The notes under the pieces are model-generated. The model saw only the letters and a program-made list of their open reading frames with translations. It ran no database searches and was not told the DNA's origin. Below, piece after piece: positions 25,608-34,912 of a stretch of DNA of 64,000 nucleotides (position 1 is its first letter; every line of letters begins with the position of its first letter). The position numbers were made by a program, and so were the translations under genes. The DNA is taken from assembly GCF_014634745.1 (NCBI RefSeq), contig NZ_BMBP01000001.1, positions 1-64,000 of the forward strand, read 5' to 3'. This stretch comes from Leuconostoc pseudomesenteroides KCTC 3652. GTDB lineage: Bacteria; Bacillota; Bacilli; Lactobacillales; Lactobacillaceae.

Positions 25608-26981
25608 ATGATTGTTACTCTAGAACACCTTAATTTAAGCTATGGCAAAACAAAAATTTTTGACGACTTGACATTGACCATTCAAGAAAATAGCTTCAAC
25701 CTTTTGATTGGACCATCGGGTATTGGTAAATCTACTTTGTTAAAAATTATTGCTGGCCTGTTTCCTCAACTTAAAGGCACTGTTTTGGTTGACAATATCG
25801 CCATCAGCCAGCTACCAGCTAATCAGAGAGCCCAGTATGTTGGTTTCTTATTTCAAGATCCCGACACACAGTTTGCGATGCCTACCCCTTTTGAGGAATT
25901 GACGTTTACACTAGAAAACTTGCAAATTGCGTCTGATGAAATAGCTGAACGTGCAACAGCGGCGCTTAAATTTGTCGGCATCGAACAACTAGCCAATCAA
26001 CAAATGACCACACTATCAGGTGGTGAAAAACAAAAAGTTGCTTTGGCAATTATCGTTGCGATGAAAAGTAAATTGTTACTACTAGATGAACCTTTCGCTA
26101 ATGTTGATATGACAGCACGGCAGGAAATTTTAAAAAAAGTAAAAACATTGCAGGCCGATGGCGTTACAATTCTTGTTGCGGATCACGATTTTTCAGGCTA
26201 TCCAGAGATTGTCAACAATGTGTGGGAAATTCATAATCATAAAATATCAGCACTTGATCATACTCAATTTATTCAACGACTTCCAAAGCCACAACATCAT
26301 ACTTTTAAAATAATCAGTGAAGGGGTTTTTGAACTAAATCATTTCAAGTTATTGAACGAAAAAAAGACTTTGATAACGGTGCCAGAACTTCTAATTGGTG
26401 CACCAGGAATTACCCTCCTGACTGGCGCAAATGGTAGCGGCAAATCAACTTTATTTAATGCGTTAACTAAATTGAAATCTTTTGATGGGCAGATAACTTA
26501 TCAATCAAAAAATATTCAAAAATTAAAAGTTGCACGATATGTTCAAGAAGTGGCACTATTGTTTCAAAGCCCAGAGCGCCAGTTTCTTCGAATGACTGTC
26601 GATGAGGAATTAACATTGAGTTATCAACATAGTCAACAACGCGCATTTTGGTCACCCCAAAAAATTGATCATTATCTCACGCGTCTCAACCTCCTCCATC
26701 TGCGGCAACACGTTGTCTATCAACTGTCTGGCGGTCAAAAGAAAAAGCTGCAACTGTTACTGATGTTAATTGTTAGCACGCCCGTTTTGTTGCTTGACGA
26801 ACCAATTGCTGGGCTAGATGTCGCCTCCGTACGTGTGGTCGCTGAAATATTACAAGAACTTTCAACTCAAGGTAAACAGCGTTTTATTATTATTAGTCAC
26901 CAATTAGATGCCCTATTACCAGTTGTTAATTATCATCTACACCTTGATCATCAAACATTATACTATCAGGAGCAATTTTAA
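25608..26981 (+). CDS. ykoD: ECF transporter double ATPase (YkoD)
   Basis: A 457-residue protein with two fused ABC ATPase domains that powers the HMP/thiamine ECF transporter. Domain 1 has Walker A GPSGIGKST (about 36-44), signature LSGGEKQ and Walker B LLLLDEPFANVD. Domain 2 has GANGSGKST near residue 272, LSGGQKKK and VLLLDEPIAGLD. SD AGGAT sits ten bases before ATG. A GCGG-TTTTTT-CCGC hairpin lies in the short gap after ykoF. The stop overlaps the ykoC start by one base. Confidence 0.93.
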   Translation: MIVTLEHLNLSYGKTKIFDDLTLTIQENSFNLLIGPSGIGKSTLLKIIAGLFPQLKGTVLVDNIAISQLPANQRAQYVGFLFQDPDTQFAMPTPFEELTFTLENLQIASDEIAERATAALKFVGIEQLANQQMTTLSGGEKQKVALAIIVAMKSKLLLLDEPFANVDMTARQEILKKVKTLQADGVTILVADHDFSGYPEIVNNVWEIHNHKISALDHTQFIQRLPKPQHHTFKIISEGVFELNHFKLLNEKKTLITVPELLIGAPGITLLTGANGSGKSTLFNALTKLKSFDGQITYQSKNIQKLKVARYVQEVALLFQSPERQFLRMTVDEELTLSYQHSQQRAFWSPQKIDHYLTRLNLLHLRQHVVYQLSGGQKKKLQLLLMLIVSTPVLLLDEPIAGLDVASVRVVAEILQELSTQGKQRFIIISHQLDALLPVVNYHLHLDHQTLYYQEQF

Positions 26982-27622
26982 TGAATTCCGGTGTTAAATT
27001 CGGCTTTATTTTAATCGTCAGTATTGAACTGACCTTTATATTGAATGCGCGTATTAATTTTATAGTAGCCATCATTGCGGCAGTTTATTTAATGTTATCA
27101 AGATTAACATGGCAACGCTATTTATTGCTCGTGCTAATGCCTATTTTGCCCGTTTTGGGGGCGTGGACATCATTTAGTACATATGGCACTCACAACATGG
27201 CAATTGTTATGGCGACCCGTATTGTAGCTTACATTTATCTTGGTGCCGCCTTTTCATTTACAACTAATATGGTGGATTTATTAAATACCCTAGAGCAAAA
27301 ATGGCATTTACCAACAACCTTTGTCTACGGGTTACGAGGTGCACTGACATTCGTCCCCCGCGTCAAACAAGAAATCAAAACAATCCACATTGCTGCTCTC
27401 ATGAGAGGTGAACACTTATCATTTTATTCACCACAATTATTTTTCAAAGCGATTTTGATTTCTCTGCAATGGTCAACTCGACTATCAACAGCAATGGTTT
27501 CACATGGTTTTACAGAAAACGCACCACGCACTCATTTTCAGTCAGTGGTCATCCAAAAAAGAGACTGGCTAATAGCCGTCAGTCTCTTGGTGATTTTGCA
27601 ATTGATGATTGCATATCTTTAA
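26981..27622 (+). CDS. ykoC: ECF transporter T component (YkoC)
   Basis: The 213-residue transmembrane coupling subunit of the ECF transporter, with about five hydrophobic helices and the cytoplasmic segment KQEIKTIHIAALMRGE. That segment includes the ARG/MRG-type box that contacts the ATPases. It ends the riboswitch operon. The last 44 bases overlap, in antisense, the end of rnhB, including the rnhB terminator. Confidence 0.88.
   Translation: MNSGVKFGFILIVSIELTFILNARINFIVAIIAAVYLMLSRLTWQRYLLLVLMPILPVLGAWTSFSTYGTHNMAIVMATRIVAYIYLGAAFSFTTNMVDLLNTLEQKWHLPTTFVYGLRGALTFVPRVKQEIKTIHIAALMRGEHLSFYSPQLFFKAILISLQWSTRLSTAMVSHGFTENAPRTHFQSVVIQKRDWLIAVSLLVILQLMIAYL
27554..27588 (-). terminator. rnhB terminator inside the ykoC coding sequence
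   Basis: On the minus strand AAGAGACTG pairs with CAGTCTCTT, with an inner GGCT-att-AGCC, and ends in a T6 run (27555-27560). The rnhB stop codon (27579-27581) is in the stem. The same bases encode part of the last helix of ykoC. Confidence 0.82.
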
Positions 27623-28367
27623 TTGGTGCAAACGTTTTGCGATGAATTGGCGTGATTCCTTTCCTTTCAATGGCTTGGAGATGTTCTTTTGTCCCGTAAC
27701 CGGCATTTCTTTCGAAACCATACCCAGGATATTTTAGACCATAGTCAGTCATTAAACGGTCCCTAGTGACTTTTGCCACGATACTAGCAGCGCCAATACT
27801 ATTACTCCGTGCATCACCTTTAATGAGAAATTCTTGCGGGATATCAAGGTCCAACCGCATAGCATCAATCAATAGCACCTCGGCGTTAAGCTGTAATTTA
27901 GAAACAGCAATCGTCATCGCCATGCGAGCTGCTTCATAAATATTGATGTCATCGACGATGGTGGCATCAACCTCTCCAATGCCAACAGCCAGAGCCTGTG
28001 TCATGATTTTTTCATACAAATCTTCCCGCTTTTTAGCTGATAATTGTTTTGAGTCAATGACATCTAAAACGTTGAAATTATGAGGTAAAATCACGGCTGC
28101 TGCAATTATTGGTCCTGCTAATGGACCACGACCTACTTCATCAATCCCTGCAATATTGTCGTAGCCTTGTTCCCAATATTGTCGTTCAATATCAAATCTA
28201 TGCACAAATGCAGTCTGTTTTTTAGCCGTCCTGTCTTGGCTTTTCCGCCAATTCTGGATGGCTTTTTGCACGCCCACACGTGAATCTTGCTGCCAAACTA
28301 ATAACCGTTCATCATCAGGTAAAATTGTTTTAAGTTGTGTCTGAATTGCTTTTATTGTCTCACTCAT
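27579..28367 (-). CDS. rnhB: Ribonuclease HII
   Basis: Removes RNA from RNA-DNA hybrids and single ribonucleotides in DNA. The catalytic acidic residues are in GIDEVGRGPLAGP (about 77-89), DVIDSKQLS and LLIDAMRLD, with the C-terminal GSxxAKVTRD-like stretch IGAASIVAKVTRDR. The 262 residues include the roughly 70-residue N-terminal extension typical of Gram-positive enzymes. The start overlaps rbgA by four bases. Confidence 0.95.
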   Translation of the reverse strand: MSETIKAIQTQLKTILPDDERLLVWQQDSRVGVQKAIQNWRKSQDRTAKKQTAFVHRFDIERQYWEQGYDNIAGIDEVGRGPLAGPIIAAAVILPHNFNVLDVIDSKQLSAKKREDLYEKIMTQALAVGIGEVDATIVDDINIYEAARMAMTIAVSKLQLNAEVLLIDAMRLDLDIPQEFLIKGDARSNSIGAASIVAKVTRDRLMTDYGLKYPGYGFERNAGYGTKEHLQAIERKGITPIHRKTFAPIKDMQSSIAKSPRD

Positions 28368-29209
28368 ACATCAATCAAATCCAGTGTAAATGCACCTAAT
28401 TTATTTTTTCGCAAGTCGTTTAATAATCGTTCACTTGCCTTATCATAATCATCTTTGAAACCAAGTTTTGTCGTAATTGCTAGTAATACATCGACATTTT
28501 CTTGCTCGAAAATATCGTCCGACAAATGATAACGTTCAATCACGGCTTCAGGACGATACTGCCTGAAGAAAGCAATTAGAAAAAGCGCAGCGTCATCTTT
28601 GGCAAAAATTGTATCCTTGACAGCACCAGTTAAGGACAATTTCATACCGATTGTTTGATCTTCAAATTTTGGCCACAAAACACCTGGCGAGTCTAGTAAT
28701 TCTAGCTTAGTTGGGGTTTTCAGCCAAGCCACTTTTTTGGTGACACCTGGTCGATCGGCAGTCGGTGCAACATTTTTCATCACTAAATGATTTAGCAACG
28801 TTGATTTACCAACATTGGGGACACCAGTAATCATTGCACGTATTGGTTGATCCTGGATACCACGTGCCAACTGAGCTTCTTTTTTTGCCTCAACAGCCCG
28901 TCTAGCCGCTTTAGTAACTAATTGCGGTGTGCGTGGATCACGCGTATCCAGCACCAAAACTGTATACCCCTGTTCTTCGAATCGCTTTTTCCAAGCCCGT
29001 GTTTGTTCTGGGTCAGCTAAGTCTGCTTTCGTCATGATCAACAATCGTGGTTTTTGACCAATGAGTTTATCAATCTCAGGGTTACGTGAGCTTTCTGGGA
29101 TTCTTGCGTCAACCAGTTCAAAGACAACATCTACTAATTTTAAATTTTCTCGCATTAAACGGAAGGCCTTGGCCATATGACCAGGAAACCATTGAATAAT
29201 TTGTGCCAT
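28364..29209 (-). CDS. rbgA: Ribosome biogenesis GTPase RbgA (YlqF)
   Basis: A circularly permuted GTPase needed for late 50S assembly. The opening IIQWFPGHMAKA is diagnostic. G4 (TKAD, about residue 60) comes before G1 (GVPNVGKST, about residue 130) and G3 (LLDSPGVLWP), which proves the permuted order. The 281-residue length is normal. Its coupling to rnhB is the common Firmicute arrangement. Confidence 0.95.
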   Translation of the reverse strand: MAQIIQWFPGHMAKAFRLMRENLKLVDVVFELVDARIPESSRNPEIDKLIGQKPRLLIMTKADLADPEQTRAWKKRFEEQGYTVLVLDTRDPRTPQLVTKAARRAVEAKKEAQLARGIQDQPIRAMITGVPNVGKSTLLNHLVMKNVAPTADRPGVTKKVAWLKTPTKLELLDSPGVLWPKFEDQTIGMKLSLTGAVKDTIFAKDDAALFLIAFFRQYRPEAVIERYHLSDDIFEQENVDVLLAITTKLGFKDDYDKASERLLNDLRKNKLGAFTLDLIDV

Positions 29210-29227
29210 TTTTGAGCGTGCTCCTCT

Positions 29228-29455
29228 TTATCGATCTGCAATATACATTGACCACGCTTCATCAAACGTCGTCATACTCATCAAATAAGTCGTATTTTCT
29301 TCTAAATACTTAGAAATATCATCAAAATCTGTACTTTGTTTAGGAAATGTCGAATCCAAAAAGGCGTTGTTAGCAAATTGCTGCACATCATCAGCGGCCA
29401 CTGGATTACGATTGGTCATTAACCAATTATAAAATGAGCGATCACTTTTTCTCAT
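29228..29455 (-). CDS. YozE-family small protein
   Basis: A 75-residue acidic protein resembling the YozE SAM-like family. SFYNWLMTNRNPV at the start, FANNAFLDSTFPKQSTDFDDI in the middle and MTTFDEAWSMY at the end match the family pattern. The function is unknown in any bacterium I know of. It overlaps the YpmS-like gene by 14 bases and lies 18 bp before rbgA, a conserved neighbourhood. Confidence 0.85.
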   Translation of the reverse strand: MRKSDRSFYNWLMTNRNPVAADDVQQFANNAFLDSTFPKQSTDFDDISKYLEENTTYLMSMTTFDEAWSMYIADR

Positions 29456-30056
29456 CTACTAATCCTCCTTCAAATACAAATTGATCTGCTTTCATATCAA
29501 TGATTTTGGCCCGAAATGTTAGCCCTTGTGTCGTTGGTAATTGACTCATATCAACAAATATTTCCTTTTTCTTAGGCATGATAGTCACATATTTTGGTGC
29601 ATCATAACTTGACCGAACAAAGCTCATGACAGTTGATACAGGCAGCGATAAATTACCGATTGCTAGTGATTTTGCTTTTAAAATAATATTCCCATTAGTG
29701 GTGACTTGCGGATCCAGCGCCATACCAAAGTTAAACTTTTGCCCTAAAAACTTGGTGCTGCCATACATCATAACTTGGTCTGAAACATCAAATGTGAAAC
29801 CGCTATTGTCAGAATCGTTAAGGTAGTGGGCAACTAGGGCGTTAATTTGTTTTTTGTTTAATGTGATATCAAAGGTGGCATCCGATTTAGCAATTTTTGA
29901 TTTACTATCAACATATTTAACCGGACCAGACGCTTGATGAAAGAACCAAAGACTGGTCAGAACAAGTCCAGCTACTAATACCCAAAAGAGCCAAAACCAG
30001 ATTGAACGGTGTTTTTTTGGTGTCATAACTGGTCGTTTTAGTGTTTGATTAACCAA
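29442..30056 (-). CDS. YpmS-like membrane-anchored protein (DUF2140)
   Basis: A 204-residue protein with a basic N terminus, one transmembrane helix at about residues 19-43, and an extracellular domain with the KQINALVAHYL and YGSTKFLGQKFNFGMA segments of the DUF2140 (YpmS) family. The biochemical role is unknown. It overlaps the SGNH hydrolase gene by 19 bases, as in other lactic acid bacteria, so the pair probably act together at the cell surface. Confidence 0.8.
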   Translation of the reverse strand: MVNQTLKRPVMTPKKHRSIWFWLFWVLVAGLVLTSLWFFHQASGPVKYVDSKSKIAKSDATFDITLNKKQINALVAHYLNDSDNSGFTFDVSDQVMMYGSTKFLGQKFNFGMALDPQVTTNGNIILKAKSLAIGNLSLPVSTVMSFVRSSYDAPKYVTIMPKKKEIFVDMSQLPTTQGLTFRAKIIDMKADQFVFEGGLVDEKK

Positions 30057-30943
30057 TGTTTTTCCTCTCGTTTCATAACATGAAATAATTGGGATGTCAT
30101 ATATTGATACCCTTTGTTATTCGGATGATAATTATCGTCCTTTGAAATCCAATTATTGTCAACGCCTGTTTGTCCCGTCAAAACAGCCGTCATGGTTTTC
30201 GTTGCATTTTTTTCTAAACTATCACTTTCAATTTGCTTAACAAGTTTTTGGCGTTGTGACTTTGTCTTGAATTGACCGTATGTCAAGTCAAATGAACTGA
30301 CATAATAAGCATTACCATCTCGTGTTGCCAATTTAGCATTAATAGCATTGAATTTTTTAACATCATCATTGAAATCTTCACGATTAGCAAAGTGAACGTA
30401 GAGCGGATTATAGTTACCAAAAATAAAGATTGGCGCTTGTTTGTTATAACCACGAACCGTTTTTAGCAATTTTGCTAACCTGATTTGATAGTTCACTTTG
30501 CCTTTAATAACTGCTTCAGACAATGCTTTTGGCGAAGAAGCTGTTATATTTTTCAGTAAAAGTTGTTGTAAATCATTACCACCCACTGTCATGACTAATA
30601 CATCTGCATTTTTAAGACTGTTTTGAAAATCTGATTGTGACACTAATCTTTTTTCAATTTGATCTGAGCGGTCACCTGCTTTGCCAAAATTTTTCATGGT
30701 CACAGAAATATCATATTTTTCACGAAGCTCTTTAGCAATTCTACCAGAATAGCCTTGCAATTTCTGTGTATCACCAACACCTTCTGTTAGCGAGTCACCT
30801 AATGCTACCAAATTGATATGTGACACTTTTTCAGTTTTTGACAATGATTGATTGAGTGAATGATGTTGCCAGTTTTTAATACCAAAAAGTACGCCAGCAC
30901 CAACAATCACGATGGCAATGAAGCTGATTAGTACCTTTCGCAT
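30038..30943 (-). CDS. SGNH/GDSL hydrolase, membrane-anchored (YpmR-like)
   Basis: A 301-residue esterase-type protein with an N-terminal transmembrane helix (residues 5-22). Block I is ALGDSLTEG (catalytic Ser about 51), block III GGND, and block V KDDNYHPNNKGYQ supplies the Asp-x-x-His pair, so the active site is intact. It should act outside the cell on acyl or acetyl esters; the substrate is unknown. It is the first gene of the ypmR-ypmS-yozE-rbgA-rnhB unit and has a clear promoter and an AGGAG site. Confidence 0.85.
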   Translation of the reverse strand: MRKVLISFIAIVIVGAGVLFGIKNWQHHSLNQSLSKTEKVSHINLVALGDSLTEGVGDTQKLQGYSGRIAKELREKYDISVTMKNFGKAGDRSDQIEKRLVSQSDFQNSLKNADVLVMTVGGNDLQQLLLKNITASSPKALSEAVIKGKVNYQIRLAKLLKTVRGYNKQAPIFIFGNYNPLYVHFANREDFNDDVKKFNAINAKLATRDGNAYYVSSFDLTYGQFKTKSQRQKLVKQIESDSLEKNATKTMTAVLTGQTGVDNNWISKDDNYHPNNKGYQYMTSQLFHVMKREEKHWLIKH

Positions 30944-30974
30944 TCGTAATTCTCCTGAAACTTTACTGGTAATT

Positions 30975-31003
30975 ATTATAGACTAAAAAAGCGTTAGTTA
31001 CAA
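30975..31003 (-). promoter_or_regulatory. Promoter of the SGNH-ypmS-yozE-rbgA-rnhB operon
   Basis: On the minus strand TTGTAA (30998-31003), exactly 17 bp, TATAAT (30975-30980). The -35 box abuts the T-run of the upstream degV terminator. Confidence 0.75.
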
Positions 31004-31027
31004 AAAAAGCGAGTTAGACTCGCTTTT
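31002..31027 (-). terminator. Terminator after degV
   Basis: AAAAGCGAGT-cta-ACTCGCTTTT plus a T run on the minus strand, 15 bp past the degV stop, ending the long men-cca-folA-degV cluster. Confidence 0.88.
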
Positions 31028-31041
31028 AAGATAATTATTCA

Positions 31042-31896
31042 TCAACGGGCGCGATACAAAATTGCCAGTGCTCCCACACCTGTATGTGTTGATATAATTG
31101 GCGTCGTGTTCAAAACTGGAATTTCCAAATCCGGCCAAATTGCTTTTAATCTATCGGCTAATTGTGTCGCTTCCTCCGGAATACCAGCATGAGAAATACC
31201 AATGGCTACCATCTCTTTGTATTCTTGCATTTTTGCAATCACGTTATTATTGAATTTAGCAATAGTTTTCATGCCACGCCCCTTCAATAAAACGTCGACA
31301 GTGCCATCAGTATGTGTCACACCTGCACCGACTTTAATATTCAAGAGGTTACCAATAATACCTTGTGTTTTACTCAAGCGACCTCCGGCAACCATATTTG
31401 TCAAGGAAGTGAAGCTCAAATAAATATTAGACTCATCTCGAGCCTGCTCAATGGCTGGCACGATTTCTGCCATTGATGCCCCCTGTTTTGCCATCTCGGC
31501 AGCTTGCAACACAACGAATGCTTGTGCACGGTCGGCAGCTAATGTATCAAATGTTGTAATTTTTGCACTTGTTAAAGCTGCTGCTTGTTCAGCGGCACGA
31601 ACTGTCCCCGATAATCCTGAAGACATGTGTATACTCAAAATTTCTGAATCGGGATACTTTTGGTGAATTTCATCGTAGGCGAGTTGAAACGCACCAATTG
31701 ATGGTTGTGATGTCTGTGGCAAATTCTTGCTAACCGCCATTTTTTCTAAAAATTCATCACGTTGTATCGTCACGCCATCCTCATAAACGGTGCCGTCTAT
31801 TTGGACGGAGAGCGGTACAATTTTGATATCATAAAAGGCTATTTCTTCAGGTGTCAATGCAACAGCTGAATCGGTTACTATTTTAATATTTGACAT
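31042..31896 (-). CDS. DegV-family fatty-acid-binding protein
   Basis: A 284-residue DegV protein. Members bind fatty acids (FakB type) for the FakA kinase, allowing exogenous fatty acids to enter lipid synthesis. The opening KIVTDSAVALTPEE, LPQTSQPSIGAF near residue 57, SIHMSSGLSGT and the C-terminal HTGVGALAILY are family hallmarks. The fakA gene is not in the window. It is the last gene of the cluster and follows folA by nine bases. Confidence 0.9.
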   Translation of the reverse strand: MSNIKIVTDSAVALTPEEIAFYDIKIVPLSVQIDGTVYEDGVTIQRDEFLEKMAVSKNLPQTSQPSIGAFQLAYDEIHQKYPDSEILSIHMSSGLSGTVRAAEQAAALTSAKITTFDTLAADRAQAFVVLQAAEMAKQGASMAEIVPAIEQARDESNIYLSFTSLTNMVAGGRLSKTQGIIGNLLNIKVGAGVTHTDGTVDVLLKGRGMKTIAKFNNNVIAKMQEYKEMVAIGISHAGIPEEATQLADRLKAIWPDLEIPVLNTTPIISTHTGVGALAILYRAR

Positions 31897-31905
31897 GTTC
31901 TTTCC

Positions 31906-32403
31906 TTACTTGCGTTTGTATCGTTCAACTACATACGCGTAATCATGATTGTTATCTTTGGGATGTGCCTCGCTAGAGGTCAGCTTAAATTGTGACAAAT
32001 CAATTGGCGCAACAAATGTGTCACCGTCAATAATACCGTCAATTTTAGTAACGACGAGATCAGTAGCGTATGGCATAAATGCTTTGTAGACAATCGAGCC
32101 ACCAGCAATGGATATATCACGAGATTCTTTCTTAATGAGTGCTAACGCTTCATCAAGTGAACGCACAACCTTTACTTCATAATAATTTGGCTGCCAACTT
32201 GGGTCCGTAGTCATCACAACACTCGTTCTGTTAGGAAGCGGCCGCCCAATACTCAACCAAGTTGGTCGTCCCATAATCATTAGTGTATTCATCGTTTCGT
32301 CACGAAAAAGTTTTAAATCATCAGGCATGTGCCATGGAATACTACCATTTTTGCCAATCGCATTTTGTTTATCCTGTGCCCAAACCATTTTAATTGTCGT
32401 CAT
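31906..32403 (-). CDS. folA: Dihydrofolate reductase
   Basis: Reduces dihydrofolate to tetrahydrofolate with NADPH, the target of trimethoprim. The 165-residue protein has WAQDKQNAIGKNGSIPWHMPDD near the N terminus with the catalytic Asp, MIMGRPTWLSIG and the NADPH-binding ISIAGGSIVYKAF. It overlaps cca by 14 bases. thyA, its usual partner, is not nearby. Confidence 0.95.
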   Translation of the reverse strand: MTTIKMVWAQDKQNAIGKNGSIPWHMPDDLKLFRDETMNTLMIMGRPTWLSIGRPLPNRTSVVMTTDPSWQPNYYEVKVVRSLDEALALIKKESRDISIAGGSIVYKAFMPYATDLVVTKIDGIIDGDTFVAPIDLSQFKLTSSEAHPKDNNHDYAYVVERYKRK

Positions 32404-33595
32404 TTACCTGCTCCTTGGCGTATTGTATCAGCGATTCACGGGTATTTTTCAGGTCACCATTGACCACTGCGTACTCAATTTTTTTCAGACATTGACCTAA
32501 CTTAGGACCGGGTGTCATAACACCTTCACGAATTAAATCGCCGCCCTGAATAGCTAATTCGGACGAATTTGTAATCGGTAACATGTCTATTATATGCTTT
32601 ATCTGCTCAATTGTCCCGTTTGAAACACCCAGCATTGTTAAAAGTTCAAACAACGTTTTTTTGTAGGGCAATGATTGGTACAAATCAAAAGTGGAAACCT
32701 TATCAATTTGGCGAGCTAATGGCACAACAGTCATTACCGTCACTATTGTTTCTCGGCTCAATTTCCAATTTCTTAAAAAACGATTGATTTGAGATAAAGT
32801 CAAATCTGTTTCAACCAATACCAGCGACCAAACTGCGAAAGCATCAGCAGGTTGATGTGTTGCTAAATGTTGAATGATGTTATCCCAAATTTTCAATGGC
32901 TCACCTGGCAGGTAGTTGATAACATCATCATCTAAAGCCAATTTTAAGCTTTCAGCGGCATTGAAGCCCATTAACATTTTTTCAAATTCCACTCGAATAC
33001 GCTCTACGGCAATTTTAGTTAGATTAGGTGCCAAATCACGTAGCGCTTGACGTGTATCATCTGCTATACGAAAGCCTAGTTGGGCACTAAATCTTAGCGC
33101 TCTCATCATTCTTAACGCGTCTTCAGTAAAACGTGTTTCTGCATCACCAACAGCGCGAATAATACCGTTTTTCATATCAGATAAGCCATCAAATAAATCG
33201 ACAACTTCACCATCATGACGCATTGCCAGAGCATTAATCGTAAAATCACGACGCTTCAAATCTTCGGATAAACTACGCACGAATGTCACACTATCCGGCC
33301 GCCTGAAATCAGTATAGGTTGACTCCGTCCGAAATGTCGTAATTTCATAGCCTTCACCATGGTCAAGCACCATCACAGTGCCATGCTGAATACCTGTATC
33401 AACCGTCCGGTTGAACAATACCTTAACTTCTTCGGGAAAAGCACTACTGGCAATATCAACATCATGTATTGGCGCACCTAAAAGTGTATCTCTAACAGAA
33501 CCACCAACAAAATAAGCCTCATAGCCAGCTTGCTCTAAGTTGGCTAAAATAGGTTGCGCTTGTACAAATTCTTGTGGTAATTTATCAATTTTCAT
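32390..33595 (-). CDS. cca: CCA-adding tRNA nucleotidyltransferase
   Basis: Adds or repairs the CCA end of tRNAs. The 401-residue class II enzyme has YFVGGSVRDTLLG and the metal pair HDVDIAS in the head, RRDFTINALAM, and the nucleotide-selecting EDALRMMRALRFSAQLGF. Length fits the Gram-positive CCA enzymes. It lies between the TPR gene and folA in a close-packed minus-strand series. Confidence 0.95.
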   Translation of the reverse strand: MKIDKLPQEFVQAQPILANLEQAGYEAYFVGGSVRDTLLGAPIHDVDIASSAFPEEVKVLFNRTVDTGIQHGTVMVLDHGEGYEITTFRTESTYTDFRRPDSVTFVRSLSEDLKRRDFTINALAMRHDGEVVDLFDGLSDMKNGIIRAVGDAETRFTEDALRMMRALRFSAQLGFRIADDTRQALRDLAPNLTKIAVERIRVEFEKMLMGFNAAESLKLALDDDVINYLPGEPLKIWDNIIQHLATHQPADAFAVWSLVLVETDLTLSQINRFLRNWKLSRETIVTVMTVVPLARQIDKVSTFDLYQSLPYKKTLFELLTMLGVSNGTIEQIKHIIDMLPITNSSELAIQGGDLIREGVMTPGPKLGQCLKKIEYAVVNGDLKNTRESLIQYAKEQVNDDN

Positions 33596-33632
33596 ATCAT
33601 CTTATTTTATCAAATAAAAGACGACTGTGGGT

Positions 33633-34898
33633 TTAATATTCGACACTTTCAAGGCGCATTTGCATATCGTCATCATCAGGTGCAATCTTTAAATATTGTT
33701 TCATTGTGACTAATTCTTGTTCACGCATCCCCTGCTCATGATACCAGTCAACCAAATCGTGCAAAAATGCTACGTCATCGTTATAAAGCGGTGACGCTTG
33801 CTGCCAGTATTTATTAGCCTTATCATCTTGACCTAAGGCTTGATAAGATCGTGCCAAATCCCAATAAAACTGTGGGTCAACCACATCCTCAGCAATATAT
33901 TTTTCAATTAATTGGACATCTTCTTCATACAAATGCTGTGACAAGAGTAACTCAGAATACGCAATAATAGTCATCACCTCATTTTCATCTAATGCTAGTG
34001 CTTTTTGATAATATGATTGTGCAGCCGCTAAATCCCCTTGCTTGTCTGCCGCCAACCCAGCCAAACGGTACAAAAGTGTATTCGTCTCATCTTGGGCTAT
34101 ACCAGCTTGATATGTACGATACGCATGATCGAAATCTTGCTGATTTTCATACGCTTGTCCCAATAATGGGTATATAGAGGTATATTTAGGATCAGATTCC
34201 AAGATACTGTTAAACAGCTTAATTGCATCATTTTCACGATCGTTTTCTTGATATAATACGCCTAACTGGAACTGTGTGTCTAACGTCATTTGCTCAGGTT
34301 TAATTTGTTCCAAATAACCCACTGCGTTTTCATAATTCCCAATTTGTGCATACGCAACCCCAATCCGAGCAACCAAATCAACGCGACTAATTTCACGTTC
34401 ACCTTTCAGTAACAACGACCGATAGCGTGGAATGGCTTGATGATAACTCTGATTAGCAAAATAAAATTCAGCTAGTGCGAATTGGATGATTATTTCATCT
34501 GGTGCGATTTTTTCTGCCTGTAACATGCTTAACTCAGCTGATTCATTCAATCCCTCAGTTTGGTAAATATCGGCTTTCACAAGAAGCGCTTGTAAATAAG
34601 ACGGTGATGAGGGTCTGATTTGTGCTAAGTAGTCTTGGGCTTCATCAATTTGACCATCTTCAATGGCGATGTCAGCCAAAGCAGTGCGAATGTCATCCTC
34701 ATCTGGAAATTTATCTAATAATTTTTTGTAGGCTCTGCGCGACTGATTCAAAAATCCTAACGCGTATAATTCTTCGGCCAAACTATAAATCATTTCATCA
34801 CTATCATGACGCAATGATTGTGCAAATAATTTTTGCGCCGTGTCTAGCTGTCCACTAGATAAGGCATCCAACATCTTTTCTGCATAATTTTCTGTCAT
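33633..34898 (-). CDS. TPR-repeat protein (YpiA-like)
   Basis: A 421-residue cytoplasmic protein made almost wholly of tetratricopeptide-type helical repeats, visible as recurring A-x6-Y/F-x2-A units such as AVGYLEQIKPEQ, AIKLFNSILESDPKY and AQSYYQKALALDEN. It is very acidic. It resembles the YpiA family found near aro/men genes in Firmicutes and probably serves as a protein scaffold. No catalytic motif is seen. Confidence 0.75.
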   Translation of the reverse strand: MTENYAEKMLDALSSGQLDTAQKLFAQSLRHDSDEMIYSLAEELYALGFLNQSRRAYKKLLDKFPDEDDIRTALADIAIEDGQIDEAQDYLAQIRPSSPSYLQALLVKADIYQTEGLNESAELSMLQAEKIAPDEIIIQFALAEFYFANQSYHQAIPRYRSLLLKGEREISRVDLVARIGVAYAQIGNYENAVGYLEQIKPEQMTLDTQFQLGVLYQENDRENDAIKLFNSILESDPKYTSIYPLLGQAYENQQDFDHAYRTYQAGIAQDETNTLLYRLAGLAADKQGDLAAAQSYYQKALALDENEVMTIIAYSELLLSQHLYEEDVQLIEKYIAEDVVDPQFYWDLARSYQALGQDDKANKYWQQASPLYNDDVAFLHDLVDWYHEQGMREQELVTMKQYLKIAPDDDDMQMRLESVEY

Positions 34899-34912
34899 AA
34901 GCGTTCTTCCTT

